Source: Rhodocyclaceae bacterium UBA2271 (GTDB lineage: Bacteria > Pseudomonadota > Gammaproteobacteria > Burkholderiales > Rhodocyclaceae). From it: a stretch of DNA of 57,483 nucleotides. The translations under genes and the position numbers were made by a program. The notes below the pieces were generated by a model. That model saw only the letters and a list, made by a program, of their open reading frames with translations. It did no database searches and was not told where the DNA came from. The stretch is from NCBI GenBank assembly GCA_002347405.1, contig DDXB01000068.1, positions 1 to 57,483 on the forward strand, read 5' to 3'. The first letter of the stretch is position 1; each line of letters starts with the position of its first letter. Shown piece by piece: positions 16,753 to 25,716 of the stretch.

Positions 16753-17440
16753 TGCTGTCGCTGGTCTTGGTCGGCTCGCTCTCCGCTGGCTGCCAGGCCG
16801 AGGCGATGCCCAAGCCTTCCAATACCCGCTGCCAGCGCATGGCCGTGGTTGCGTCAACCTGACTGCCACCGCTTTCCAGCAGGCAGTCGCCACGCGACAG
16901 CTTGAAATCTTCGTGGATGCGATGGCCGGCATGGGTGAGTTGCTCGCCCATGTAAGAGCGGAGCAGGGAGGCGTCGTCCGGATGCAGGTAGATGGCCGCA
17001 TGCTGATGGGGCAATTGTGCCAGTGCCTCACGCACCACGTTGAGCAGGGTTTCCGGGCGGACGGAGATTTCCTGGCGCAGCACTTCACGCGCCAGTTCGA
17101 CAGCCAGCATCAGCAGTTCATCGGCAACCTGGGCGTCAAGCTCGTTGAGCCCCTTTGTCAGTTTGGCGGCGGCCTGAGCAAGTTTTTGCGCTTCGCCACG
17201 GGTTTCATCATGCCCCTTCTTCAGGCCGGCCTGATAGCCTTCTGCATGGCCCTTTTGATAGCCATCGTCACGCGCCTGCTGATGGATCTGCTCGACATCC
17301 GTGGCGGTGGGCAGCTTGAACGGGAGCGCTTCGCCGGCGCCGGGCGGTGAAGTTGCCGCGGACGCTTCTCCACTGCCCCCCTCGTTAAAGCTCGCGAGTT
17401 CCCAGCGTTCCCAGGCGGTTAATTTTGATGGCTCACTCAT
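16742..17440 (-). CDS. fliH: FliH, flagellar export ATPase regulator
   Basis: Stator-like regulator of FliI. From the ATG at 17440 (MSEPSKLTAWERWELASF) it is 232 aa. The N-terminal half holds GxxxG-like helical repeats (GYQKGHAEGYQAGLKKGHDE). The C-terminal half is the FliH/V-ATPase E-like domain (LLMLAVELAREVLRQEISVRPETLLNVVREALAQLP). The frame extends upstream to 17569 through the repeat only. It overlaps fliI. Confidence 0.95.
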   Translation of the reverse strand: MSEPSKLTAWERWELASFNEGGSGEASAATSPPGAGEALPFKLPTATDVEQIHQQARDDGYQKGHAEGYQAGLKKGHDETRGEAQKLAQAAAKLTKGLNELDAQVADELLMLAVELAREVLRQEISVRPETLLNVVREALAQLPHQHAAIYLHPDDASLLRSYMGEQLTHAGHRIHEDFKLSRGDCLLESGGSQVDATTAMRWQRVLEGLGIASAWQPAESEPTKTSDSNES

Positions 17441-17454
17441 GACAGAGCGCCGCC

Positions 17455-17750
17455 GCGCCGCTGCGCCGTCCCAAGACAAGGCCGTAGGCCGCAGGACAGC
17501 CGAAGGCTGGTTCCGCGCAGCGGTATGCGACTTTGTCGCACACAAGGCGGCACGCGGCGCCAGCCGCAATCCGCACCATTGCCATTACGGATTGCCCGTA
17601 ACAAACGAGCGCAGCGACAACAAGCGACGCAGTCGCGCAGTTGCGGCGCAGGCTAATGCCGGCAACGCCGGCGTTAAGCCGCGTAGCGGCGGCCGGAGGC
17701 AAAAACCAAAGACCTCCGGGAGGGGGAGGTCGGGAGGGGGTGGGCAATAA
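17455..17750. repeat. Composite multi-hairpin repeat between fliG and fliH
   Basis: It fills the 314-base gap between fliG and fliH and is the closest relative of the fliN-fliO copy. The variable-arm hairpin is degenerate here (core GCTGCGCCGTCCCAA, arms not complementary). The CAGCCGAAGGCTG, TTCCGCGCAGCGG and TGCGACTTTGTCGCA hairpins are preserved. So are the Cys-Gly-Cys-like GC block, a variable window (17575-17594), CCCGTAACAAACGAGCGCAG and AATGCCGGCAACGCCGGCGT. No gene is present. Confidence 0.8.
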
Positions 17751-17754
17751 CAGT

Positions 17755-18762
17755 TCATATCATCTGATCGTCGCCACCCTTGCCGCCCAACTGGATCTGG
17801 CCTTCGTCGGCGAGGCGGCGGGCGATCTTGAGGATTTCCTTTTGCTCGGATTCAACTTCGGACAACCTGACCGGTCCCTTGGATTCCAGGTCTTCCCGGA
17901 GCATTTCGGCAGCGCGCTGCGACATGTTCTTGAAGACCTTTTCACGCAGTTCGGGCGATGAACCCTTGAGCGCCAGAATCAGCGAATCGGACTGGATTTC
18001 GCGCAGCAGCAATTGTATGCCACGGTCATCAACATCGAGCAGGTTCTCGAAGACAAACATTTCATCGAGAATCTTCTGGGCGAGCTCGGGATCGTATTCG
18101 CGCACATTGTCGACAATCGACGTCTCGGAGGCCTGGCCGACGAAGTTGAGAATCTCGGCAGCGTGGCGGATGCCGCCCATTGCGGTCTTCTTGACGTTCG
18201 CCGACGCGCCTGCCAGCAGCCGCGTCATGGCGTCGTTGAGTTCATGCAGGGCGTTGGGCTGCACGCCATCGAGCGTGGCGATGCGCAGCAGAACGTCGTT
18301 GCGCAGCCGTTCCGAGAAGGATTTGAGCACTTCGCCGGCGTGGTCGAATTCCAGGTGCACGAGGATGGTGGCGATGATCTGCGGGTGCTCGTTCTTGATC
18401 AGGTCGGCGACGGTTCCCGCGTCCATCCATTTCAGGCTTTCAATGCCGGCGGTGTCACCGCCCTGCAGGATGCGCCCGATCAGGTTGGCCGCCTTGTCGT
18501 CACCCAGTGCCTTGGTGAGCATTGTTCGAATCATGTCTGAGTCGGCAGACAGCGGAGCGCCTCTAGCGGTGTGGTCATCCATCTCCTGCAGAATGCTTTC
18601 GACCCTTTCCCGCGGCACGGATTTGGTGGCGGCCATGGCATGACCGAGTTTCTGCACCTCCTTCGGTCCGAGGTGCTTGAGGACTTCCGCCGCTGCGTCA
18701 GCACCCAGCGTGAGCAGGAGCATCGCGCTCTTCTCGATGCCCTCTTCAGGTCCCGTTGGCAC
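17755..18762 (-). CDS. fliG: FliG, flagellar motor switch protein
   Basis: Rotor protein that contacts the MotA stator and transmits torque. The 335-aa product has the three FliG domains; the middle EHPQ motif is in NEHPQIIATILVHLEF. The C-terminal torque helix region (DDRGIQLLLREIQSDSLILALKGSSPELREKVFKNMSQRAAEML) is intact. It appears to start at a GTG (18762) and overlaps fliF by 17 bases. Confidence 0.97.
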   Translation of the reverse strand: MPTGPEEGIEKSAMLLLTLGADAAAEVLKHLGPKEVQKLGHAMAATKSVPRERVESILQEMDDHTARGAPLSADSDMIRTMLTKALGDDKAANLIGRILQGGDTAGIESLKWMDAGTVADLIKNEHPQIIATILVHLEFDHAGEVLKSFSERLRNDVLLRIATLDGVQPNALHELNDAMTRLLAGASANVKKTAMGGIRHAAEILNFVGQASETSIVDNVREYDPELAQKILDEMFVFENLLDVDDRGIQLLLREIQSDSLILALKGSSPELREKVFKNMSQRAAEMLREDLESKGPVRLSEVESEQKEILKIARRLADEGQIQLGGKGGDDQMI

Positions 18763-20389
18763 CCATCCACCCCTTGATCATTTCGGCCACCAATTTGGGA
18801 TCCTTTTGGGCCACGTCACGTGCCGCTTTGACCTTGTCGTCGTATGTGGCCATCCCATGCGAGGCCCGGTATGCCTCGGATGTGTCCCTCATCCTGCTGG
18901 CCTCCGCCTTTCTTTCAGCCTCGGCGCGCTGTGCCGCGGCAGCCAGCATTTCAAAGAGTGGCTTCATGATTTTGGTCCAGACCAGGTAGGCGATGAGTGC
19001 GAAAACCAGATACTTGCCGAGTTCCTTGCCCAGCGCAACCAGTTCCGGATCCTGCCAGAGCGGAATCTCGGGTAAAACCTCGGGTTCCGGCGTCACGAAA
19101 GAGGCGGCAGCCACATTGATCGAGTCGCCACGCGTCTGGTTGAAGCCGACGGCTTCGCGTACCAGATCGTTGATGCGCTTCAATTCCTCGGCGGTAGGCG
19201 GCTTGCCCGGCTTGCTGTCTTTCTCCGGCCCCTTCTTGTGATTGACCACCACGGCGACCGACAGCCGCTTGACCATGCCGGGCGGGCCACGGGTGTGTCG
19301 TACGGTCTTGTCGACTTCGTAGTTGATGGTGGCGTTGCGGGTGTAATTGTTGTTCTGGCCACCGCCGGCAGCTATGCCGCCAACCTGCGGGTTGGTGATC
19401 GGCGCGGTGGCGGGAACGGGCGGCTGGTTGGTCAGGGCGCCGGGCACCCCGATGGCCGGCGGATTGCCGGCGCCCGATTCGGCGGTCTGCTGGCTGCGGA
19501 TGGTGGCTTCCGGCGTCGGGTTGGGCTTGTAGGTTTCCGCGACTTGATCGACGTGGGAAAAATCAAGCTCGGCCGTCACCTGGGCGCGAAAATTTCCCTT
19601 GCCGACCAGGGGTTCGAGGATTGTTTCGACGCGCTGCTGGTATTGCGCCTCGACATCCTTCACATACTTGATCTGGTTGGGATTGAGGCTGGCGTTCTTG
19701 ATGGAATCCTGTTGCTGGGAGATCAGATTGCCATTCTGGTCGATCACGCTGACATTGGCCGGGCTGAGTTGCGGCACCGAGGACGACACCAGATGTACGA
19801 TGCCGGCGATCTGTGCCGCTTCGAGCGAGCGGCCAGGCTGCAGCCCGACCAACACGGATGCTGACGGTTTAAGATCATCCCGCAGGAAAGCGGTCTGCTT
19901 GGGGATGGCCAGATGGACGCGGGCGCCGCGCACGGCTGACAGTGTCTGGATGGTGCGGGCCAGTTCGCCTTCCAGACCGCGCTGGTAATTGATCTGCTCG
20001 GCAAACTGGCTGATGCCGAGTTTCTGGTTCTCCATTACCTCGAAGCCGACCAGCCCGCCTTTCGGCAGTCCCTGCGAGGCCAGTCGCAGGCGGGCGTCGT
20101 GCACCATGCCCGCCGGCACCATGATGGCGCCGCCACCGGACGAAAACTTGTAGGGAATGTTCTGTTGTTGCAGTGCCGTGACGATCTGTCCGCCATCCTG
20201 GTCGTTCAAATTGGAGAACAGCACGCCGTAAGGGGGATCCTTGGCCCATAACCAGGCGCCAACCAGTATCGTGATGGCCAAGGCGATGGCGACCGCTACG
20301 CCCATCTTCTGGCGCGCGTCGAGGCCGGAGAGAAACCCCAGGCCCATGGGTGATGCGGACGTTGATGCTGCCGTTGCCTGTTCTGCCAT
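18746..20389 (-). CDS. fliF: FliF, flagellar MS-ring protein
   Basis: Membrane ring that founds the basal body. The 547-aa product has a first membrane helix at about residues 29-48 and a YscJ-like periplasmic ring domain (YGVLFSNLNDQDGGQIVTALQQQNIPYKF). A second helix lies near residues 450-470 (YLVFALIAYLVW), followed by a C-terminal FliG-binding tail. It is the first gene of the fliF-to-fliR run, divergent from the sensor kinase, with a sigma54-like promoter about 125 bases upstream. Confidence 0.97.
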   Translation of the reverse strand: MAEQATAASTSASPMGLGFLSGLDARQKMGVAVAIALAITILVGAWLWAKDPPYGVLFSNLNDQDGGQIVTALQQQNIPYKFSSGGGAIMVPAGMVHDARLRLASQGLPKGGLVGFEVMENQKLGISQFAEQINYQRGLEGELARTIQTLSAVRGARVHLAIPKQTAFLRDDLKPSASVLVGLQPGRSLEAAQIAGIVHLVSSSVPQLSPANVSVIDQNGNLISQQQDSIKNASLNPNQIKYVKDVEAQYQQRVETILEPLVGKGNFRAQVTAELDFSHVDQVAETYKPNPTPEATIRSQQTAESGAGNPPAIGVPGALTNQPPVPATAPITNPQVGGIAAGGGQNNNYTRNATINYEVDKTVRHTRGPPGMVKRLSVAVVVNHKKGPEKDSKPGKPPTAEELKRINDLVREAVGFNQTRGDSINVAAASFVTPEPEVLPEIPLWQDPELVALGKELGKYLVFALIAYLVWTKIMKPLFEMLAAAAQRAEAERKAEASRMRDTSEAYRASHGMATYDDKVKAARDVAQKDPKLVAEMIKGWMGANGT

Positions 20390-20514
20390 GGTTTACGAAG
20401 CGTTATCCTGATAGGTTATGACGATTGTGGTTGCGGTCGCTGCTACGCAGCTTAACGTGCGCTTGCGCATACATTAGCCTCCACCGCAACTGCGCAGCAA
20501 TTGTGTCTTGCCCT

Positions 20515-20531
20515 AGCAAGTCGGGTTCCAG
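20515..20531 (-). promoter_or_regulatory. Sigma54-like promoter of fliF
   Basis: On the minus strand TGGAACCCGACTTGCT keeps the GG and GC of the -24/-12 elements at correct spacing, with two departures from consensus. It sits in the 224-base divergent gap between fliF and the kinase gene. The rest of that gap is AT/GC-mixed, with short inverted repeats (GCGCTTGCGC) and a partial copy of the dispersed motif at 20576-20596. Confidence 0.55.
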
Positions 20532-20613
20532 CAAGTAGCGGCAAAATTTGCCGCCATTTCGGTTACTGTTCGCCGTATCACCCACGCCGACTTTTTGCGA
20601 ACATGTCCCGACA

Positions 20614-21534
20614 ATGAATATCACTGACCCAGCGCCGCCCGCATTGCAAACCTCACCCGCCCCTGAAATACCGACCGACCCGGCCAAACTTGCCGAGGCG
20701 TTCAGGCTTTTCAACCAGGTTTCCGAGGAGCTGTCGACGGCTTATGGCGCGCTGGAGAGGCAGGTCGTGGCGCTGACCGCCGAACTTGCCGCAGCCAATG
20801 CCGAGACTGAGCGTCTCCGCGAGCAGGCCGAACGCAACGCCCGTCTGACCGCCATGGGCGAAATGGCGGCGCAACTTGCCCATCAGCTACGCACCCCGCT
20901 GGCCGCCGCGCTGCTCTACGCTGGCAACCTCGAAAATCCGGAACTTCCGGAAGCGAACCGCCTCAGCATCGCGCAGAAAACTGTGGGGCGGCTCAAGCAT
21001 CTCGAACGGCTGATTCAGGACATGCTGCTGTTCGCCCGTGGCGAGGTGCTGGGACGCGAGGCGTTTGCGGTGGAAGACCTGTTGAACGAACTGGCGCACA
21101 CCTTCGAACCGCTGGCCCGTGCCCGCGGGGTCGAATTTGTGCTGCTGCCCGCTCCGCCGGAACTGGGGCTCACCGGTAATCGCAAGGCGATTGCCGGCGC
21201 GCTCACCAACCTGCTCGAGAACGCCCTGCAGGCAGTGCTTGCCGGCGCCCGCGGACGCGTCAGTCTGGGGGTGGCGGCGACCGGCGAGCGACTCGCCTTC
21301 AGCGTCCGGGACAATGGTCGCGGCATGGCTGCCGATGTCGTGGCCCGCCTGTTCGAACCTTTCTACACCACCCGTACCGAGGGCACGGGCCTCGGCCTGG
21401 CCATTGCCCGCGGGGTGGCGCGCGCCCATGGTGGGGGCATCGATGTCACGTCGGAGCCCGGGGTCGGCACGGTTTTCGTGCTGACCGTGAGTCGCGGCAC
21501 GCATACCGACAATCCTCCGGAGTCGAGTCAATGA
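20614..21534 (+). CDS. flrB: Cytosolic sensor histidine kinase, FlrB/FleS type
   Basis: Likely the kinase that phosphorylates the adjacent NtrC-family regulator during flagellar assembly. From the ATG at 20614 it is 306 aa; a TTG 22 codons upstream is also in frame. There is no membrane segment. A coiled-coil (about residues 40-75) precedes the H-box QLAHQLRTPLAAALLYAGNL, the N-box NLLENALQA and the ATP lid (VRDNGRGM, FEPFYTTRTEGTGLGLAIARGVARAHGG). The short soluble form and position between fliF and fliE fit FlrB/FleS. It overlaps the regulator gene by four bases. Confidence 0.88.
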   Translation: MNITDPAPPALQTSPAPEIPTDPAKLAEAFRLFNQVSEELSTAYGALERQVVALTAELAAANAETERLREQAERNARLTAMGEMAAQLAHQLRTPLAAALLYAGNLENPELPEANRLSIAQKTVGRLKHLERLIQDMLLFARGEVLGREAFAVEDLLNELAHTFEPLARARGVEFVLLPAPPELGLTGNRKAIAGALTNLLENALQAVLAGARGRVSLGVAATGERLAFSVRDNGRGMAADVVARLFEPFYTTRTEGTGLGLAIARGVARAHGGGIDVTSEPGVGTVFVLTVSRGTHTDNPPESSQ

Positions 21535-22931
21535 CCAATGTCGCCATGAACATCCTGGTCGTCGAAGACGACGATTCCCTGCGCGATGCGCTACTGATCA
21601 CGCTGGAAGCCGCGGGGTACCGCATCAGTGGCGCCGACGGCGGTCCGGCGGCACTTGCGCTGATCGAACGCCAGACGTTTCACATGGTCATTTCAGACCT
21701 GCGCATGGCGCCGATGAACGGTTTGCAGCTGCTCGCGGAAATCCGCCTGAAGCGGCCCGGCCTGCCGGTCTTGCTGATGACGGCCTTCGGTGATGTCGAC
21801 AAGGCCGTGGCGGCAATGCGTGGCGGCGCTTGCGATTTTATGCTCAAGCCCTTCGAGCCGAAGGCACTGCTCGACCAGATCGAACGCTATGCCACGCCAC
21901 CTGCCGCCGAGGGCGTGATCGCGGTGGCCCAGGTGACCCGCGATGTGCTGCTGTTGGCGGCACGCGTGGCGAGGAGCGATGCCACGGTGTTGCTGACGGG
22001 CGAATCCGGTGTCGGCAAGGAAGTCTTTGCCCGCTACATTCATGACCAGTCGCCGCGCAGCAAGGGACCGTTCGTCGCCATCAACTGTGCGGCAATCCCC
22101 GACAACTTGCTCGAAGCCACGCTGTTCGGCCATGAAAAAGGCGCCTTCACCGGTGCCCAAAGCGCACAGGCAGGCAAGTTCGAGCAAGCCAATGGCGGCA
22201 CTCTGCTGCTCGACGAAATATCGGAAATGCCGCAGGGACTGCAAGCCAAATTACTGCGCGTGCTGCAGGAGCGTGAAGTCGAGCGCGTCGGCGGGAAACG
22301 GCCGTCACCGGTCGATATCCGGGTGCTGGCGACATCCAATCGCAACATGGCGGCAGAAGTGGCGGCGGGTCGTTTTCGTGAGGATCTCTACTATCGGCTC
22401 AACGTTTTCCCCCTGGCGATCCCGTCCCTGCGCGAGCGACCCGCCGATGTCGTACCCCTGGCGCAGCATTTTCTGGCCATGCATGGCGCGCGCCTCGGCC
22501 GGGTGGCAAAAATCAGTCCGGCGGCGGCGGCAATACTTGCCGCCCACCCCTGGCCCGGCAACGTGCGCGAACTCGAAAACGTCATGCAGCGCGCCCTGAT
22601 CCTGGCCCCGGGAGACAGCATCGAAGCCGGGCACCTGTTGCTTCAAGACGATGGCGTACCCTCGTTCAACTCCACATCGACGCCATCTGCCGCCGTACCG
22701 CCAGCGCCGACTTTTGCCCCATCAATAACGCAAGCTGTTGTATCAGCAGGAAATCCTGCCAACATGAAAGATCTCGAACGCCAACACATCCTCGAAACGC
22801 TCGCCAAGGTGGGCGGTTCGCGCCGACGCGCCATCGAGATTCTGGGCATTTCCGAACGCACGCTGCGCTACAAATTGAAGCAATATCGCGAGGAAGGTTT
22901 ATTCAAGGAAGGCGAAACCGACCGGGAGTAG
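21531..22931 (+). CDS. flrC: Sigma54-dependent response regulator, FlrC/FleR type
   Basis: NtrC-family activator of sigma54 promoters. The 466-aa protein has a receiver domain (phosphoacceptor Asp56 in VISDLRM, Lys106). Its AAA+ domain has Walker A GESGVGKE at 157-164, GAFTGA at 204-209 and Walker B around 224-229. A Fis-type helix-turn-helix lies at about 425-452. The linker between AAA+ and HTH reads AVPPAPTFAP (388-396) and is encoded by the dispersed motif. It is translationally coupled to the kinase and is followed by fliE with a near-consensus sigma54 promoter. Confidence 0.92.
   Translation: MTNVAMNILVVEDDDSLRDALLITLEAAGYRISGADGGPAALALIERQTFHMVISDLRMAPMNGLQLLAEIRLKRPGLPVLLMTAFGDVDKAVAAMRGGACDFMLKPFEPKALLDQIERYATPPAAEGVIAVAQVTRDVLLLAARVARSDATVLLTGESGVGKEVFARYIHDQSPRSKGPFVAINCAAIPDNLLEATLFGHEKGAFTGAQSAQAGKFEQANGGTLLLDEISEMPQGLQAKLLRVLQEREVERVGGKRPSPVDIRVLATSNRNMAAEVAAGRFREDLYYRLNVFPLAIPSLRERPADVVPLAQHFLAMHGARLGRVAKISPAAAAILAAHPWPGNVRELENVMQRALILAPGDSIEAGHLLLQDDGVPSFNSTSTPSAAVPPAPTFAPSITQAVVSAGNPANMKDLERQHILETLAKVGGSRRRAIEILGISERTLRYKLKQYREEGLFKEGETDRE
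22692..22715 (+). repeat. Dispersed ~24-base motif inside flrC
   Basis: GCCGTACCGCCAGCGCCGAC followed by TTTT. It differs by one base from the fliO copy over the shared part and is read in the same frame (AVPPAPTF), in the linker before the DNA-binding domain. Confidence 0.75.
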
Positions 22932-22935
22932 AATT

Positions 22936-22952
22936 CCGGCACGCCGCTTGCT
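22936..22952 (+). promoter_or_regulatory. Sigma54 promoter of fliE
   Basis: CGGCACGCCGCTTGCT is a near-perfect -24/-12 element (GGCACG, four bases, TTGCT). It lies 44 bases before the fliE start and a few bases after the regulator's stop codon. Confidence 0.85.
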
Positions 22953-22995
22953 ATAAATTCATGAATGCCAATTTTTTGGCGACAGGAATATCACC

Positions 22996-23319
22996 ATGGC
23001 CATTGATACCAGCAACCTCGAGCAGATGCTTTCCCAACTCAGTGCCGCCAGTGCCGTGGCGCAGGGCAAGGCTGCGCCTGCCGCACCTGCCGGAGGCGTC
23101 GAGTTCAGCCAGGCACTCAAGTCCGCAATTGATCAAGTCAGCGCCGCCCAGCAATCCGCCCAGCAAATGACCAAGGATTTTGTCGGCGGGCAAAGCAATG
23201 TCGACCTGCAGGATGTCATGATCAACCTGCAAAAGGCCAGCCTGTCCTTCCAGCAGATGGTGCAGGTGCGCAACAAACTCGTCAGCGCCTATCAGGACGT
23301 GATGAACATGCCGGTTTAA
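22996..23319 (+). CDS. fliE: FliE, MS-ring/rod junction protein
   Basis: Small exported adapter between FliF and the rod. The 107-aa product has the FliE signature (VEFSQALKSAIDQVSAAQQSAQQMTKDFVGGQSNVDLQDVMINLQKASLSFQQMVQVRNKLVSAYQDVMNMPV) and standard length. It is separated from fliF by the two-component genes and is expressed from its own sigma54 promoter. Confidence 0.96.
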   Translation: MAIDTSNLEQMLSQLSAASAVAQGKAAPAAPAGGVEFSQALKSAIDQVSAAQQSAQQMTKDFVGGQSNVDLQDVMINLQKASLSFQQMVQVRNKLVSAYQDVMNMPV

Positions 23320-23358
23320 GGGCATTTCAGTCAGTCTCAAATAACACCATAAGTCGTT

Positions 23359-23385
23359 AAAAAACAGAGAATTAGTGATTCTCTG
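23359..23385 (-). terminator. Intrinsic terminator-like hairpin, minus strand
   Basis: CAGAGAAT, a five-base loop and ATTCTCTG form a perfect 8-bp stem. Read on the minus strand it is followed by six T. It could stop transcripts coming from the ycgR side, or act as the fliE 3' hairpin on the plus strand without a U tract. Confidence 0.6.
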
Positions 23386-23652
23386 GGTATCTGGCTGTTT
23401 CTTGCTGTCTCAGTCAATTGTGGGTAAGCTTGTGGGTATCGAAATCCGGTTTACCCGCACTCATGACACCCCTTGCCATCCTCCTGTCTGTTGCCGATTG
23501 CAATCACCCCTGACGGCCGGCGCTGCGCAAGGCTTTGCTTGGTGGCCTACCGCTGCGCGCTGGGTGGCCTATGTTCAACCTTGCAGCTGCGCTTCCGCGC
23601 CTGCAGCGCGCTCGCTATAGCCGGCTGCGCCGGCAGTCAGTTGGGGCAAGCC

Positions 23653-23676
23653 GCCGTCTCGCCAGCGCCGACTTTT
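23653..23676 (+). repeat. Dispersed ~24-base motif, intergenic copy
   Basis: GCCGTCTCGCCAGCGCCGAC followed by TTTT. This copy lies outside any gene, which shows that the motif is conserved as DNA and not only as a peptide linker. Confidence 0.75.
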
Positions 23677-23732
23677 CATGGCCTGTTTAGAGTGCTAATA
23701 TTGGTGCCGTTAACTGGTCTCAGGAGTTCATC

Positions 23733-23981
23733 ATGGCCCATCATATTTTTGCGGAAACGACAGCGAGCGTATCGGAACTGAAAAAGAATCCAATGGCGAC
23801 GGTTGCGGCCGGCGAAGGCGCGCCTGTGGCGATCCTGAACCGTAACGCCCCGGCGTTCTACTGCGTGCCGTCGAAGGTGTACGAGGCCATGCTTGAGCGG
23901 CTTGAAGATATGGAGCTCAACGCGATTGCGGATGCGCGTGCCGGGCAGCGCGTGACCAAGGTCAAGCTCGATGACCTATGA
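23733..23981 (+). CDS. Type II antitoxin, Phd/YefM-like
   Basis: An 82-aa DNA-binding antitoxin that likely neutralises the downstream toxin and represses the pair. The N-terminus (ASVSELKKNPMATVAAGEGAPVAILNRNAPAFYCVPSKVYEAMLE) is a typical Phd/YefM/StbD fold. The acidic C-terminus is the probable toxin-wrapping part. An AGGAG lies eight bases before the ATG. It overlaps the toxin gene by 11 bases. Confidence 0.88.
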   Translation: MAHHIFAETTASVSELKKNPMATVAAGEGAPVAILNRNAPAFYCVPSKVYEAMLERLEDMELNAIADARAGQRVTKVKLDDL

Positions 23982-24252
23982 GTTGGGCTTTGTCGTCGAT
24001 GCGCTGAAGGAGTGGCGCAAGCTCGATACCAGCATCCGCGATCAGTTCAAGAAGAAACTTGGCGAACGACTGGAAAATCCGCGTGTGCCATCGGCAAAGC
24101 TTGCCGGTCACCCAGATCGCTACAAGGTCAAGCTGCGCTCAGTGGGCTATCGCCTCGTTTACGAGGTTCGGGACAGCCAGTTGATCGTGGTGGTCGTTGC
24201 CGTCGGCAAGCGTGAGCGCAGTGCAGTTTATAAGGCTGCTGAAGGGCGATAG
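23971..24252 (+). CDS. Type II toxin, RelE/StbE-like
   Basis: A 93-aa RelE/ParE-superfamily protein, expected to be a ribosome-dependent mRNA interferase. Family segments are LGFVVDALKEWRKLDTSIRDQFKKKL, RLENPRVPSAKLAGHPDRYKVKLRSVGYRLVYEV and VVVVAVGKRERSAVY, the last carrying the conserved C-terminal basic residues. It is translationally coupled to the antitoxin. ATTGTGGGTAA occurs both upstream (23417) and just downstream (24264) of the pair. Confidence 0.9.
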   Translation: MTYELGFVVDALKEWRKLDTSIRDQFKKKLGERLENPRVPSAKLAGHPDRYKVKLRSVGYRLVYEVRDSQLIVVVVAVGKRERSAVYKAAEGR

Positions 24253-24846
24253 TACCGGCTTGTATTGTGGGTAAACGTCAGGGTAAAACAGGGGAAAGGA
24301 GAGAAAAGCACCCCAACAGCAGTCACGCCGCCAGGCCAATCCCTCTCTCCCGACCTCTCTCCCAGAGGGAGAGAGGAGGCAGATAGCTTCCCTCTCCCGC
24401 TTGCGGGAGAGGGATTGAGGGAGAGGGCTGCCAAGGCGAGACGGCACGCGGCGCCAGCCGCAATCCGCGCCCAAGGACCAGCGAAGCACCCCGTAACAAA
24501 CGAGCGCCATAGAGCTTAACCGGCAGCGTTTCCGCCGGGCCGCCCCAAGGAAACGCGCTACGCGCCGCCAGGCGCAAACCGCTCATGGAACACCACGAAG
24601 CTCCCCGTAACAAATGAGCCTAAAAGCCTCAGTTCGCACCACGGAGATCACGGAGGACACGGAGAAACGGCGCAAGCATACAAAATTCAGGCGCACCCAA
24701 CGGGCGACATGCTCTTATTACGTAACGCCTGTTTTTTTCTCCGTGATCACCGTGTCCTCCGTGGTGAACTGCTTTTTCTAGGATGAGCGCAGCGAGCCAC
24801 AGTCACCTCCCCGCGAGGGGAGGCCGGGAGGGGCGGGATATTACTT
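24253..24846. repeat. Repeat-filled stretch of ~600 bases before ycgR
   Basis: No gene is supported. In order: TATTGTGGGTAA (24263); a pair of C/T-A/G-rich hairpins (24345-24426); two composite repeat units with variable windows at 24469-24488 and 24583-24602 and a variable-arm hairpin at 24526-24556 (arms GCGTTTCC and GGAAACGC); a roughly 31-bp near-perfect inverted repeat at 24637-24667 and 24736-24766 (CACCACGGAG type); and a C-run/G-run hairpin near 24805-24838. Confidence 0.75.
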
Positions 24847-25629
24847 CTACCCCATCCCCATTTCGCGCGCCTTGCGCTCCCGCTCCACCTTGATGATGTA
24901 ACGCTGGATCAGCGTCATCATCGGCCCGGGCAGTTTGACGAACTCGCAGCCGGCGCGCCGGACGCGCATGCCGCTTCTGAGGGTGATGTCGAACAGGCTT
25001 TTCACCTTGAGTTTGCCGGTGATCGCGCCGACCTCGGGCAATTCAAGCTGGCAATCGGGAAATACACTGTCGATGTCGAACGGAATGCTCTCGGGAGGGG
25101 CCGAAATGCCCAGGCCACCGCCGCTGATGTCGAACACATGCGCTTCATGGGCGTGCAGGCCACCGTCAGGCAGGGGAATCGTCACCATGCACTTCAGCGG
25201 ACGGGCGATGGGTGTAAGCAAGCGATAGTATTCGCGGCGCTGCAGGCGCAATAACTCTGTGGGCAATGCGCAGCGAAAGGAGGGGCGGCCATCTTGTTCC
25301 ACCCTGGTGAAGCCGCGCAGAATGAACTGCACCCGCACCTTCTCCAGTGTGGTGACGCAGAAATGTTTCTCGGCCAGCAAGGCCTTGCGGTTCATCTCGC
25401 TGCTGGGGCCGAAGTCGAGGATGAGATGGTCGTCCGCCACGACGGCCAGCGTGGTGATCAGCATGTCATTGCCTTCATTGAAGAAGGCCGTGATCTGCGA
25501 CACATGGCTGTACAGCCCGCGCAGCACCACCAGAATTTCCGCCGGCGTGCGCAACATGAACTGGTCGTATTCGCCGCCTTCAAGAATGGCTGGAGGACGT
25601 GCGGTGGCAGGCGTGGTTTCGTTGGCCAT
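24847..25629 (-). CDS. ycgR: YcgR-type flagellar brake protein with PilZ domain
   Basis: Cyclic-di-GMP-responsive protein that slows flagellar rotation. The 260-aa product has the N-terminal YcgR domain (about 20-125) and a C-terminal PilZ domain. Its c-di-GMP-binding motifs are RxxxR (R132-EYY-R136) and DxSxxG (D167, S169, G172). It is the last gene of the late flagellar run; an 87-base gap follows the FlhB-like gene. Confidence 0.93.
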   Translation of the reverse strand: MANETTPATARPPAILEGGEYDQFMLRTPAEILVVLRGLYSHVSQITAFFNEGNDMLITTLAVVADDHLILDFGPSSEMNRKALLAEKHFCVTTLEKVRVQFILRGFTRVEQDGRPSFRCALPTELLRLQRREYYRLLTPIARPLKCMVTIPLPDGGLHAHEAHVFDISGGGLGISAPPESIPFDIDSVFPDCQLELPEVGAITGKLKVKSLFDITLRSGMRVRRAGCEFVKLPGPMMTLIQRYIIKVERERKAREMGMG

Positions 25630-25716
25630 TGTGGCGTTGGTGAAAATTGACGAACGTCGATTCTATTCCAGCACAGCATCGGCTTTCATGGAAAGTGCCG
25701 GCCGACGTTCCGGGCG

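Larger units (their letters stand above)
23320..23732. other. Gene-free stretch after fliE with terminator, direct repeat and dispersed motif
   Basis: No gene is supported. Its recognisable parts are a hairpin with A/T run (23359-23385), TTGTGGGTAA and TTGTGGGTAT in tandem (23418-23439), GC hairpins around 23590-23635, and a copy of the dispersed motif (23653-23676). The motif is followed by the leader of the toxin-antitoxin pair. The stretch looks like accumulated repeats or the remnant of an integrated element. Confidence 0.55.

Noticed and set aside
16753..17088. N-terminal extension of FliI
   Set aside because: It is fliH DNA in another frame; FliI homologues begin near MNPERIREHL.
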